Below are positions 1-7,765 of a stretch of 14,981 nucleotides of DNA, one piece after another. The notes under the pieces were generated by a model, which had not been told where the DNA came from, ran no database searches, and saw only the letters and a list, made by a program, of their open reading frames with translations. Within the stretch, counting starts at the first letter, position 1. Every line of letters starts with the position of its first letter. The stretch is taken from assembly GCA_003165495.1 (NCBI GenBank), contig PMMB01000313.1, forward strand, positions 1 to 14,981, in the 5' to 3' direction. The DNA comes from Gammaproteobacteria bacterium (GTDB taxonomy: Bacteria > Pseudomonadota > Gammaproteobacteria > Steroidobacterales > Steroidobacteraceae). Both the position numbers and the translations under genes were made by a program.

Positions 1-686
1 TAGCAAAACATGGCCGCCAGCGAGGAGGCGAGGAACGCGGGCCAGTAGCTGCCGTTGCTGTGCACGAGGGTCGTGTCGAGCAACACTTTGAGCGGCTGAT
101 GGCGGGCAAACAGCAGGAGATATCCGCCGACCACGATGGCGCCCACCAGTTCGCAAATGAAGCCGAACATCGCGACCCGCGCCAGCAGGCGCGTACCGCT
201 CAAATTCAGCACCGTGGTCATGGCGATGAGCACCAGTGCGATGATGGTCGTTGCGACGGGAGTGCTGTCGAGGCCGAACAGTTGCGCGAGAAACGGCGCC
301 ACACCGGTCGCCACGCCGGCCATGGTGCAGCACAAGGCCCAGGCGTAAACCCAGCCGGCCATCCACGCCCAGCGCTTCCCCATCAGGCGGCGCGCCCAGG
401 GATACAGGCCGCCGGAGATCGGAAATTGCGAGACGATCTCGCCAAACACCAAGCACACCATGAGTTGACCCAGACCAACCAGGATATAGGTCCACCACAT
501 CGGCGGCCCGCCGGCGATGAACGCGCCCGCGAAAATAGTGTACACGCCGACCACCGGCGACAAGTAGGTAAACCCCAGGGAAAAGTTCTCCCACTTCGAC
601 ATCGACCGATCGAAATGCGACACATAACCCAACGCTTTCAGTTGCTCGGCGTCTTGATCCACGCCCAAGGCGGAATTGTCGGTCAC
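1..686 (-). CDS. APC-superfamily amino acid/amine permease, C-terminus cut by window edge
   Basis: This is the first 228 residues of an inner-membrane permease that continues past the left edge; full-length relatives are roughly 450-550 residues. After a polar N-terminus of about 35 residues come hydrophobic segments at roughly 37-60, 66-86, 108-132, 140-160 and 168-190. The stretch LGFTYLSPVVGVYTIF and the following FGEIVSQFPISGGLYPWAR are typical of APC transporters (membrane segment 1 region, then the E-x-x-S-x-x-P-x-x-G-G-x-Y-x-W signature), in the branch that also holds GABA/choline-type permeases. I chose the GTG at 684-686 because GGGAG (693-697) sits 6 nt upstream. No ATG start gives a better fit, and the protein begins VTDNSALG. 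It lies 78 bp downstream of the TonB-dependent receptor on the same strand, so the two could form an outer/inner membrane uptake pair, although a hairpin separates them. The substrate is unknown; an amino acid or amine is likely from the family. Confidence 0.85.
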   Translation of the reverse strand, partial: MTDNSALGVDQDAEQLKALGYVSHFDRSMSKWENFSLGFTYLSPVVGVYTIFAGAFIAGGPPMWWTYILVGLGQLMVCLVFGEIVSQFPISGGLYPWARRLMGKRWAWMAGWVYAWALCCTMAGVATGVAPFLAQLFGLDSTPVATTIIALVLIAMTTVLNLSGTRLLARVAMFGFICELVGAIVVGGYLLLFARHQPLKVLLDTTLVHSNGSYWPAFLASSLAAMFC

Positions 687-715
687 CCTTGTCTCCCTAA
701 ATCCTATGCGTCGAA

Positions 716-741
716 ATTCGGGGGGCCTATGCCCCCCGAAT
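716..741 (-). terminator. Strong GC-rich hairpin after the TonB receptor gene, possible terminator
   Basis: A perfect 11-bp inverted repeat (716-726 with 731-741) encloses a 4-nt loop and includes a run of six G/C pairs. It starts 24 bp past the stop codon of the receptor gene and ends 30 bp before the start of the permease gene. On the minus strand the stem is followed by only a short T-run (AATTTCG), so it may be a weak intrinsic terminator, an attenuator that lowers permease expression, or an RNA-stabilising hairpin. The structure is seen directly; its function is inferred. Confidence 0.6.
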
Positions 742-764
742 ATGCTCGAAGTTTCGGTGCCGTT

Positions 765-3254
765 TCAGAACTTCGTTTCAAACGCCAGGCCGATGGTGCG
801 GGGCTGATTGGTTGAAACACGAGTAATCGTCGGCTGTTGCCACGCAAACACTGTGTTGTCGATGGTCAATTCGGCGTGCTTGTTGGTCAGATTGGTGCCG
901 AACAAAGAGGCTACCCAAGCGTTCTTGCCCACGCCTGCTCTGAAGTCCACCAAGCTGTACGGCGAAAGGTTCTCGGAGTAATAGGCGACATCGTGGACCG
1001 GGCCGACATAGGCGTCTGCGATTCGTGCCGTAAACTTGTAGTCCTCGGTCAGCATCTTCTCGTAGTTCACGGCCAGGTTGACCGTGTATTTAGGAATGTT
1101 ATCGATACGCGTGCCCGGTGAAAGTGGAAGTCCGGGGGTGTCTTTCGGGGCACTGATATAGGCCTGGGTATACGCGGCGGCAAGGTCAGCCGTGATCGCG
1201 TCGGTGACTTTTGCCGACATCTCGAGTTCCGGCCCGTAGGTCTTGGCGTCGCCCACATTGGTATTGTATGGATAGCCGCAGCTCAACACGATCAACTGTT
1301 GGATATTGTGCCATTTGACGTAAAAGACATCCGCGTTGACGGTAAAGCGCCGGTCATCGAAGTGGGCTTTTTCGCCCACTTCGAAGCTCCAAATGTCGTC
1401 TGGGGAATAGTACGCCGGCTGAGACGTCAGATAGCTGGGACCGCTGCCTCCCGGATGGGCCGCGTCGACCGGACCGCAGTAATAATATGAAGTGTCGGAC
1501 AAGGGTATCGGGAGATTCACGCCGCCGGGCCGCGAGCCCTTTGACAGCGTGCTGTACACCGTGAGATCCGGAGTCGGTTCATACGACAGGTTTAACTTGG
1601 GTAGCACGCTGGTATTGCTTCCCGATGCGGTGGCAATCGTCGGCGTGGCATTACCCGATGCCGTGCCCATTCCACGCTGATTGGAATCATTGGCGATGGT
1701 GAATTTATAGAAACGCACTCCAGCCGTGAGCTTGAGATCAGGTCGAAGCTTGTATCCGATCTCGCCGAAGATCGCTTGCTGCTTGAGGATATTAGGGTTG
1801 TTGTCGTTGAAGACAATGCCCTGAGGATTCGTCAACGATGCCCCATTCGCATCGACCGCACCCGCATTGGGGTTGTACATGTCGCCTGGTGTGCAATGAC
1901 CGCCGCGAGCGCCCAGTGCGTCGCCCGGAACGCAGGCCACGGCGGTCGCAAAGGCAACGTTTTGATTGGTGGTTATATAGCCCGAATGCAGGTCGGAAAC
2001 GAATACCCCGCCGACCCATTGCAAGTTCCCATCGCCCTTCGATGTCAAGCGCAACTCCTCGCTGACCTGAGTCGTCGGATCCTCTTCTTGATAGAGATTC
2101 GGGACAAATGTCGTCAAATTGAAGATGTTCTGAATAGCCTCGGTCGAATCGGTGGTCTGGATGACATCGCGCTTCCAATAAGACGTTGCTGAGGTGAGAT
2201 TGGCGAAATCCATGTCGTAGCTGACCTTGAGACTGGCCAACTTGAAGGAATCATAGTAAGGCTCTTGAATATCGTAGGGCTGATAGATCGCTTCGTTGCC
2301 GGGCGGGGCCTGATAATTGGCATACCCGTCGGCATCGATACGCTGGTACATCAATGTTCCGGTGATGGATAAATTATCCACCGGTTGGACCAACAAGGCC
2401 GCTCGCGCCGACACAAAGCGTTCAAGATTGGAGCCCTTGATGTCCTGCGCGACCGGCGCGTCCGCAACGTCGCCGCGATTACAGTAGTAGAAGGGTCCGC
2501 ATGGGCCGTAATTCGTTGGGAATGGAAACTGGCCGGGCGCGATCACCTTGCGGTCGATGTAACCGCTAACGTACTTGTCCGTGGTGACGACGCGCAACGC
2601 CGCCTTGTCGCCGATCGGCAAGTTCAGCATCAAACTGCCGCTGCCGTTGGTACCGCCGCCGGTCGTCTGAGAGGCGTCCACCGATGTTGCACCTTCGAAG
2701 GTCCCGAGCTTGGGCGGATTGGTGACGAGTTTGATAGTGCCGCCCATGGAGCCGCCGCCGTACAGAGTGCCCTGCGGGCCACGCAGGACCTCGGTGTGAT
2801 TGAGATCGAAGAGGTCGGCGTCAATGACCGTGCGGCCATTCAGCGCCACTGCGGAGGCCGACAAGGGTGTCTCGTCGATGTAGAACCCTACCGTGGCAGT
2901 CGACCCGCCGGCGGAGGCCAAGCCGCGCATTTCATACTCGGTTTGGCCGGGACCGGCAGTGCGGGCGGACAGACCCGGGACATTGCCGACCAGGTCCTGC
3001 ACCGACATGATGTTCTCCTGGGCGAGATCGCCGGCACTCAGGGCTGTGATGCTGATCGGGGTCGCTTGGACCGTCGAATCGCGCTTTTCGGCAGTAACGA
3101 TGATCTCTTCCAACCCGGCATTGTTCTCGGCCGGCGTGTTGCCGGCGGGGGCCGCATTGGCCGACCCGCTCAAGGTCGCGGCGCACAGAAGCGCTGAGAC
3201 CATCGACGCTCGGATTCCTGCACGTGCGTCTGTTGCACACAACACTTGTTTCAT
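765..3254 (-). CDS. TonB-dependent outer-membrane receptor
   Basis: 829 residues, within the usual 700-900 range for the family. A signal peptide covers about residues 1-34 (hydrophobic MVSALLCAATLSGSANA, cleavage near ANA/AP). A TonB-box-like LEEIIVTAEK follows at 48-57. The plug domain spans about 60-180 and ends with the classic EVLRGPQGTLYGGGSMGGTIKLV stretch (155-177). The rest is the beta-barrel, finishing in an aromatic residue (terminal ETKF) as outer-membrane barrels do. The ATG at 3252-3254 has GGGAG (3263-3267) 8 nt upstream. It would import a scarce or bulky ligand using TonB-ExbB-ExbD energy. The sequence does not reveal the ligand, and iron chelators are only one possibility in receptor-rich bacteria. 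Six cysteines in the mature barrel (253, 259, 442, 455, 594, 660) fall in loop-like stretches and could form disulfides. It is divergent from the MFS gene and upstream of an APC permease gene. Confidence 0.95.
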   Translation of the reverse strand: MKQVLCATDARAGIRASMVSALLCAATLSGSANAAPAGNTPAENNAGLEEIIVTAEKRDSTVQATPISITALSAGDLAQENIMSVQDLVGNVPGLSARTAGPGQTEYEMRGLASAGGSTATVGFYIDETPLSASAVALNGRTVIDADLFDLNHTEVLRGPQGTLYGGGSMGGTIKLVTNPPKLGTFEGATSVDASQTTGGGTNGSGSLMLNLPIGDKAALRVVTTDKYVSGYIDRKVIAPGQFPFPTNYGPCGPFYYCNRGDVADAPVAQDIKGSNLERFVSARAALLVQPVDNLSITGTLMYQRIDADGYANYQAPPGNEAIYQPYDIQEPYYDSFKLASLKVSYDMDFANLTSATSYWKRDVIQTTDSTEAIQNIFNLTTFVPNLYQEEDPTTQVSEELRLTSKGDGNLQWVGGVFVSDLHSGYITTNQNVAFATAVACVPGDALGARGGHCTPGDMYNPNAGAVDANGASLTNPQGIVFNDNNPNILKQQAIFGEIGYKLRPDLKLTAGVRFYKFTIANDSNQRGMGTASGNATPTIATASGSNTSVLPKLNLSYEPTPDLTVYSTLSKGSRPGGVNLPIPLSDTSYYYCGPVDAAHPGGSGPSYLTSQPAYYSPDDIWSFEVGEKAHFDDRRFTVNADVFYVKWHNIQQLIVLSCGYPYNTNVGDAKTYGPELEMSAKVTDAITADLAAAYTQAYISAPKDTPGLPLSPGTRIDNIPKYTVNLAVNYEKMLTEDYKFTARIADAYVGPVHDVAYYSENLSPYSLVDFRAGVGKNAWVASLFGTNLTNKHAELTIDNTVFAWQQPTITRVSTNQPRTIGLAFETKF

Positions 3255-3292
3255 GTCCGAATCTCCCTACGTTAAGCAAAAACGGCTGCGCG

Positions 3293-3313
3293 ATGTTCGT
3301 TGTGACGGAACAT
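3293..3313. promoter_or_regulatory. Perfect dyad ATGTTC-N9-GAACAT, candidate operator of the TonB receptor
   Basis: A 6-bp perfect inverted repeat with a 9-bp spacer is centred about 49 bp upstream of the receptor start codon. The flanks extend it imperfectly (GCGATGTTC against GAACATATCGC). Its size and position suit a dimeric repressor or activator site controlling the receptor. I cannot name the regulator, and it does not look like a canonical Fur box. Confidence 0.4.
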
Positions 3314-3345
3314 ATCGCCTGATTTATTCATCCCTTCGCGCTTAT

Positions 3346-3364
3346 TAGCGATCCCCTAGCGATC
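3346..3364. repeat. Tandem direct repeat TAGCGATC with 11-bp period
   Basis: TAGCGATC occurs at 3346-3353 and again at 3357-3364, separated by CCC, giving an 11-bp period close to one helical turn. It lies about 90-110 bp upstream of the receptor start in the divergent region. This could be a two-site activator element, or chance in a short sequence. Confidence 0.4.
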
Positions 3365-3411
3365 GGTAGACTCAATTCGTAACATAGGGTTTACTGACAC
3401 GCAAGTTCATT

Positions 3412-3428
3412 GCACGACAGGCACGACA
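3412..3428. repeat. Tandem direct repeat GCACGACA with 9-bp period
   Basis: GCACGACA occurs at 3412-3419 and 3421-3428 with one G between them, about midway in the divergent intergenic region. It may be a duplicated regulator half-site or a small slippage duplication. No function can be assigned. Confidence 0.35.
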
Positions 3429-3538
3429 AAGATAGTTTCCGGTGTTGCTGAAATGTTGCAATCGGCGATGAGCACGGATGGTGTCTAATGCATGCTTTGT
3501 GCCGATACCCATGGAGCTAATTTGCCGACGGTGACTCG

Positions 3539-4729
3539 ATGAGTGCGGTTGACCGCACGGTGGCGGGGCGCGTCGTGAAACACCCGTCGCGCCGCTTAAT
3601 TCTCGCGGCGGTATTCTCCAGCTGTCTCGGGGTGGGTCTGATTTTCGGCTTTCAGCCACCCCTGATCGCACTCACGTTGAGCCGGTTGGGTTATTCGAGC
3701 TTTGCCATCGGCGCCGTGACCGCCGCGAGCCTGATCGCGGTGATCCTGTGCGGACCTTTTTACCCTCGTGCCATAGTTCGCCTCGGCCTCAAGCGCTGTA
3801 TCGTCGGTGGAATCGTCTTTGCCGCCGCGATATTGCTGCTCATGCCGCTGCACCCAAGCGTCCCATTCTGGTTGGCATTGCGTTTTGTTGCCGGATGCGC
3901 GCTTGGACTGGTGTGGATCGCGAGCGAGATTTGGATGAACAGTGCCAGCGGCACCGAATCTCGCGGTACCGTCATGGGGATTTACGGCACCGTCTTTTCG
4001 ATAGGTATTGTCGCGGGCCCCATTCTCCTGGAGTTTACCGGGACCCAAGGCGCGAAACCATTCGTGATCGGCGCCGCCTGTCTGATCCTGACGCTACTGC
4101 CGCTGGCGGTGTTGCCCCAGACCACGAGCGCGGCGCAGGAATTCACGCTGCTGCGGGGATTGTCGGGCACGCTGAAAGCTGCGCCGATCGTGATGCTGGC
4201 GGCTCTCGTCGCGGGCCTGGTCGAGTCCGCGGATCTGACGCTGTTGCCGCTGTTCGGCATGCACTCGGGGCTTACTGAGCGGGCAGCGCTGCTGCTGGTC
4301 GCCGTGTTCATGGCCGGCAATGTGGCATTGCAGGTGCCGATCGGCTTGCTCGCCGATCGCTATGGGCGAAAGACTCTATTGGGAATCTGCGCCGCGACCA
4401 GCTGTATCGGACCCTTGCTCCTGCAACGCTCGTTGGGTACACCGCTCCTGCTTTGGCCTCTGCTAATCGTTTGGGGAGGCACCTTGTATGCGTTCTATAG
4501 CCAGGGAGTTGCACTGCTCGGCGAAGAATTCCCGGTAGAGAATCTGCCCAGCGCAAATACTCTATTCGTCATGGTGTACTGCTTGGGCGGTGTGATCGGA
4601 CCGAGCGCGGGCGGCATGGCCATGGACCTGTGGCCCAGCCGGGGCCTGCCCGTCCTGCTCAGCGGCGCGGCGTTGCTGATGCTGGGCGGGCTGGCGCTTG
4701 GCTCACTTCTCCGCAAGCGCCGCCGATGA
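3539..4729 (+). CDS. MFS transporter (YcaD-like)
   Basis: 396 residues with about 12 hydrophobic segments in two six-helix halves, separated by a short central linker around residues 195-215. The second half carries the canonical cytoplasmic MFS loop motif GLLADRYGRK (269-278). The equivalent first-half loop (about 72-87, GPFYPRAIVRLGLKR) keeps the spacing but has lost the conserved Asp. The stretch RFVAGCALGLVWIASEIWMN followed by RGTVMGIYG (115-150) resembles YcaD-type MFS proteins. The ATG at 3539 is the only sensible start, because an in-frame TAA lies at 3518-3520 and GGTGA sits 4 nt upstream. It is the only plus-strand gene here, divergent from the receptor and convergent with the TPR gene, overlapping its 3' end by 27 bp. 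It is probably a proton-driven exporter or importer of a small molecule; the substrate is unknown. A link to the amine pathway is suggested only by position. Confidence 0.88.
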   Translation: MSAVDRTVAGRVVKHPSRRLILAAVFSSCLGVGLIFGFQPPLIALTLSRLGYSSFAIGAVTAASLIAVILCGPFYPRAIVRLGLKRCIVGGIVFAAAILLLMPLHPSVPFWLALRFVAGCALGLVWIASEIWMNSASGTESRGTVMGIYGTVFSIGIVAGPILLEFTGTQGAKPFVIGAACLILTLLPLAVLPQTTSAAQEFTLLRGLSGTLKAAPIVMLAALVAGLVESADLTLLPLFGMHSGLTERAALLLVAVFMAGNVALQVPIGLLADRYGRKTLLGICAATSCIGPLLLQRSLGTPLLLWPLLIVWGGTLYAFYSQGVALLGEEFPVENLPSANTLFVMVYCLGGVIGPSAGGMAMDLWPSRGLPVLLSGAALLMLGGLALGSLLRKRRR

Positions 4730-6343
4730 CACGAAGGCCTTCACATGGTCGAACTCGGGGCGCGCGGAATGCGAACCGCTGTCCGTCGATTTGAGCAGGG
4801 CGGCGTAGTAGCTCTTCGCCTGCGCCTTGTCTCCCACCGCTTCGGCCGCCATCCCTGCATTGAAGAGTCCGTTGAAGCGGTTCGGACTCAACTTGAGGGC
4901 CTGCGTGTATTCGATCAGCGCCTCCTGCGGTTGGCGCAATTCGAGCAGCATGTCCGCGAGCATTTCGCGCGCCGGAATATCGACCTCGCCCTGGCCGACC
5001 TTGTCCTGCAGATCTGCGCTTTCTCGCATTTGTTTCAACGCGTCCGTGGGATTGCCTTCCGCGAATGCGATCCATGCCAGCATCTCGCCGCGCACGATGC
5101 GTGCCCCGGTCGAGTCTGCGAAGTAGGCATGCCTTCCCATGCGCACCTTCTCGATCAACGAATCGTATTCAGCGAGATTGGCCCGGGCTTGTTGCGGCTC
5201 GCGTAGGTGCCCGGCTGCCACGGTGCGGGCCCAGTAGGTCATGGTCTGCGTCTCCGGGCGCGCGCCGGCGATCGGCTCGAGCGCGGCCGCCGATTTCCAA
5301 TCCCGCATTTCCAGATCGAAAAACACCGGAAACTTGGTGCGGTAGTACGGGAACATTCCTTCCATGTAGTGTTCACCCATGTCATGCATCGCTTCGAAGC
5401 GAGTGAGCGCGGCTGCCGAATCGGCGATGACCGCTTTAGCCCGGGCATCTTGACCGGTCTGAAGGTATGCATAGAGAAGGAAGTCGTCTGAATGGAACTG
5501 GTCCATCGTGCCGCCGCTCTGGTGCCGCGCTTCTGCAGCCTGCGACCCCGTCACCGAGGCAGTATTGGAGTCGATATCCGCCTGCCACATGCCAAGCCGC
5601 GCAAAGATATGCCCCGGCATGTGCACCGCATGGGGTCCCGACGCGGCGATCTCCCCATAGTGCTTGGCGGCGGCCAGTCCATCCGCCGCCAGCGAGGGTG
5701 TGTCGCATGCATGGATGATGTAGTGCACCACTCCCGGATGGTCGGGATATTGAGCGAACAAAGGATTCAGCACCGCCATCGCCTTGTGTTCCTGCGTCAG
5801 GCTGGTGTCATCCGGCGCTTCCGCCGCCAGCAGCGACAACGCGTAGAACGCGCCCGCATCGGTGTCGCGCGGATAGAGACTATTTAGCTTGCCCATGGCC
5901 GCAGCGTAGCTCTCGATGCGGGGCTGGTAATCGCGCTTGTCCGGCCGGAAGAAGGCGCCGAGTGCGGCGACATACTCGCGCTCACGAGCGGTCTTCGCCG
6001 GGCGCGACTGCGCTGCTTGCATCTCCTTCCATCCCAGCGCGACCGCATGTTCGTCAGGCCGGTCCCAGATTTGATGGAATACGCTCATCGCGATACCCCA
6101 GTGCGCCATGGCGCAATCCGGATCGGTCTTTACGATTTGCTCGAACTGCCGCTGCGCCTCTTCGTACCAGAAGTCGTGCAACAGCGCGACGCCGCGGTTG
6201 AAAGGCGCGCGAACCGACCGTGAACAGGAAACGGAAAAGGACACTTTTCCCAATTGTTCGCCGGCGGGGGTGTCGGATTGCGCCGCGAGGGCCGGCACGG
6301 CAGCCAAGTTAAGTGCGATGAGAATCGGTGTTGTTATTTTCAC
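4703..6343 (-). CDS. Secreted TPR-repeat protein with conserved His/Cys motifs
   Basis: 546 residues starting at a GTG (6341-6343) that overlaps the TGA of the aldehyde dehydrogenase as GTGA, so translation is coupled. Residues 1-20 form a signal peptide (hydrophobic ILIALNLAAVPALA, cleavage near ALA/A), placing it in the periplasm or lipid-free envelope. TPR-like helical pairs are recognisable at about 44-92 (FNRGVALLHDFWYEEAQRQF, then DPDCAMAHWGIAM) and again at 415-515. A central block carries HYIIHACD (207-214) and HAVHMPGHIFARLGMW (238-253), a dense set of histidines shared by a widespread family of long TPR proteins of unknown biochemistry. C40 and C77 could form a disulfide. The histidines suggest metal or heme contact, which is inference. 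It is the last gene of the run, and its role in amine catabolism is unclear. The 3' end overlaps the MFS gene by 27 bp, tail to tail. Confidence 0.85.
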   Translation of the reverse strand: MKITTPILIALNLAAVPALAAQSDTPAGEQLGKVSFSVSCSRSVRAPFNRGVALLHDFWYEEAQRQFEQIVKTDPDCAMAHWGIAMSVFHQIWDRPDEHAVALGWKEMQAAQSRPAKTAREREYVAALGAFFRPDKRDYQPRIESYAAAMGKLNSLYPRDTDAGAFYALSLLAAEAPDDTSLTQEHKAMAVLNPLFAQYPDHPGVVHYIIHACDTPSLAADGLAAAKHYGEIAASGPHAVHMPGHIFARLGMWQADIDSNTASVTGSQAAEARHQSGGTMDQFHSDDFLLYAYLQTGQDARAKAVIADSAAALTRFEAMHDMGEHYMEGMFPYYRTKFPVFFDLEMRDWKSAAALEPIAGARPETQTMTYWARTVAAGHLREPQQARANLAEYDSLIEKVRMGRHAYFADSTGARIVRGEMLAWIAFAEGNPTDALKQMRESADLQDKVGQGEVDIPAREMLADMLLELRQPQEALIEYTQALKLSPNRFNGLFNAGMAAEAVGDKAQAKSYYAALLKSTDSGSHSARPEFDHVKAFVSSAALAEK

Positions 6344-7764
6344 AGCTTGACCATCACATGCCGCGGCACGGTGTAGTCCTCGAGCGCGTAGGCCGATAGA
6401 TCCTTGCCGTATCCGGAGCGCTTGAAGCCGCCATGCGGCATTTCACTGACCAGCATGAAATGCGTGTTGATCCAGGTACAGCCATATTGCAATCGGGCCG
6501 CCACGCCCATGGCTTTGCCCACATCCTGGGTCCAGACCGATGAGGCAAGACCATATTCGGAATCATTGGCCCACGCGACCGCATCGTCGGCATCCGTAAA
6601 GCGGGTCACTGAGACCACGGGCCCGAACACCTCGCGCTGCACGATTTCATCCGCTTGGCGGGTGCCGGCCACCACGGTGGGCTCGAAGAAAAAGCCGCCA
6701 CCCGCGCGCACTTTGCCGCCGGTGGTGATTTCTATGTGCCGGGTTGCCGCCGCGCGCTCGACAAATCCCGCAACGCGGGCGCGTTGTTCTTCGGAAATCA
6801 GCGGACCCATTTCCACGCCGGCCTCGGTTTGCATGCCCACTTTGAGCGAGCGTGCCGCATCGCTCAAGTTCGCGACCAGCCGATCGTAAATTTTGGCGCC
6901 GGCATACAGTCGGCAGGCCGCCGTACAGTCCTGGCCCGCGTTGTAGAAGCCGAAAGTCCGCACACCGGCGACCACGGCGTCGAGATCGGCATCATCGAAT
7001 ACGATGACCGGCGCCTTGCCGCCGAGTTCAAGGTGGGTGCGCTTGAGATTGCCGGCCGCCAGCTTAAGAATCTTCTGTCCGGTCGACACATCACCGGTGA
7101 TCGACACCATGCGTACGCGCGGATGCGACACCAACGGCGCGCCCACGCTCTCGCCGCGGCCACAGATGATGTTGACGACGCCCTTGGGAAAGATCTCGAT
7201 GAGCAGTTCCGCCAGTTTCAGTACCGTCAGCGGCGTCTGCTCGGAAGGTTTCAAAACCACGGTGTTGCCGGCAGCGAGCGCGGGCCCCAGCTTCCATGCG
7301 GCCATCATCAACGGATAATTCCAAGGCGCGATCGAGGCGATGACTCCGATCGGATCGCGTCGAATCATGCTGGTGTAACCCGGCAGGTATTCGCCCGCCA
7401 AGGCGCCGTGCTGAACGCGTGCAGCACCGGCAAAGAAGCGAAACACATCGGCAATCGCCGGGATCTCGTCGTTGAGCGCAGCGGCGAGCGGCTTGCCCGT
7501 ATTGTCGGATTCCAGCTTGGCGAATGCGGCGCCATCGGTTTCGATGCGATCGGCGAGCCGCAACAGTAGCGTGGCGCGGTCTTTGGGCACGGTTTGCGCC
7601 CAGGCGCCGGCCGCCCTTTCGGCCGCGGCAACCGCCGCATTCACTTGGGACGGGCTTGCCTCAGGGACTTGCGCAATGCATTGGCCGGTCGCGGGGTCCA
7701 ATATCCGTTCGACCGCGCCCTCACCGGCAACCAGAACCCCGTCGATCAAAAGCTTGGTCTGCAT
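6340..7764 (-). CDS. patD: Gamma-aminobutyraldehyde dehydrogenase-like aldehyde dehydrogenase
   Basis: 474 residues from the ATG at 7762-7764, the same length as I recall for E. coli PatD (YdcW), which oxidises 4-aminobutanal to GABA with NAD+. Recalled PatD matches along its length: MxxKLLI(D/N)G at the start, DEIPAIxDVFRFFAGAAR (99-116), SIAPWNYPLMMAAWK (144-158), YNAGQDCTAACR (274-285) and WxNTHFMLVSEMPHGG (431-446). Catalytic residues are present: Cys280, Glu246 in LELGGK, and Asn149 in PWNY. The reading frame extends to 7890, but those 42 residues have no family similarity and lie inside the GcvT-like gene, so I reject them. The start is 1 nt after the GcvT-like stop, implying coupling. 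Its presence beside an N-demethylase suggests an (N-methylated) aminoaldehyde intermediate. The substrate could instead be another omega-aminoaldehyde or betaine-type aldehyde, so the symbol marks resemblance rather than proven function. Confidence 0.92.
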   Translation of the reverse strand: MQTKLLIDGVLVAGEGAVERILDPATGQCIAQVPEASPSQVNAAVAAAERAAGAWAQTVPKDRATLLLRLADRIETDGAAFAKLESDNTGKPLAAALNDEIPAIADVFRFFAGAARVQHGALAGEYLPGYTSMIRRDPIGVIASIAPWNYPLMMAAWKLGPALAAGNTVVLKPSEQTPLTVLKLAELLIEIFPKGVVNIICGRGESVGAPLVSHPRVRMVSITGDVSTGQKILKLAAGNLKRTHLELGGKAPVIVFDDADLDAVVAGVRTFGFYNAGQDCTAACRLYAGAKIYDRLVANLSDAARSLKVGMQTEAGVEMGPLISEEQRARVAGFVERAAATRHIEITTGGKVRAGGGFFFEPTVVAGTRQADEIVQREVFGPVVSVTRFTDADDAVAWANDSEYGLASSVWTQDVGKAMGVAARLQYGCTWINTHFMLVSEMPHGGFKRSGYGKDLSAYALEDYTVPRHVMVKL

Positions 7765-7765
7765 G

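Larger units (their letters stand above)
3255..3538. promoter_or_regulatory. Divergent intergenic region between TonB receptor and MFS genes
   Basis: This 284-bp stretch has no gene but must carry the promoters for both the leftward receptor and the rightward MFS transporter. It holds a perfect dyad (3293-3313) and two short tandem direct repeats (3346-3364 and 3412-3428), listed separately. I see no textbook sigma-70 promoter on either strand. The best -10-like element for the MFS gene is TCTAAT at 3484-3489, but no good -35 lies at 16-18 bp from it (TTGCAA at 3456-3461 is 22 bp away). The stretch is visibly more AT-rich than the flanking genes around 3311-3400. Confidence 0.6.

Noticed and set aside
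60..815. 251-codon plus-strand open frame at the left edge
   Set aside because: It runs opposite the recognisable APC permease and past the hairpin, is rich in His/Arg/Gln/Gly, and shows no domain. It is a shadow frame.
3456..3489. Sigma-70 promoter TTGCAA / TCTAAT for the MFS gene
   Set aside because: The 22-bp spacing is too long for a standard promoter. It is mentioned only as a weak -10-like element.
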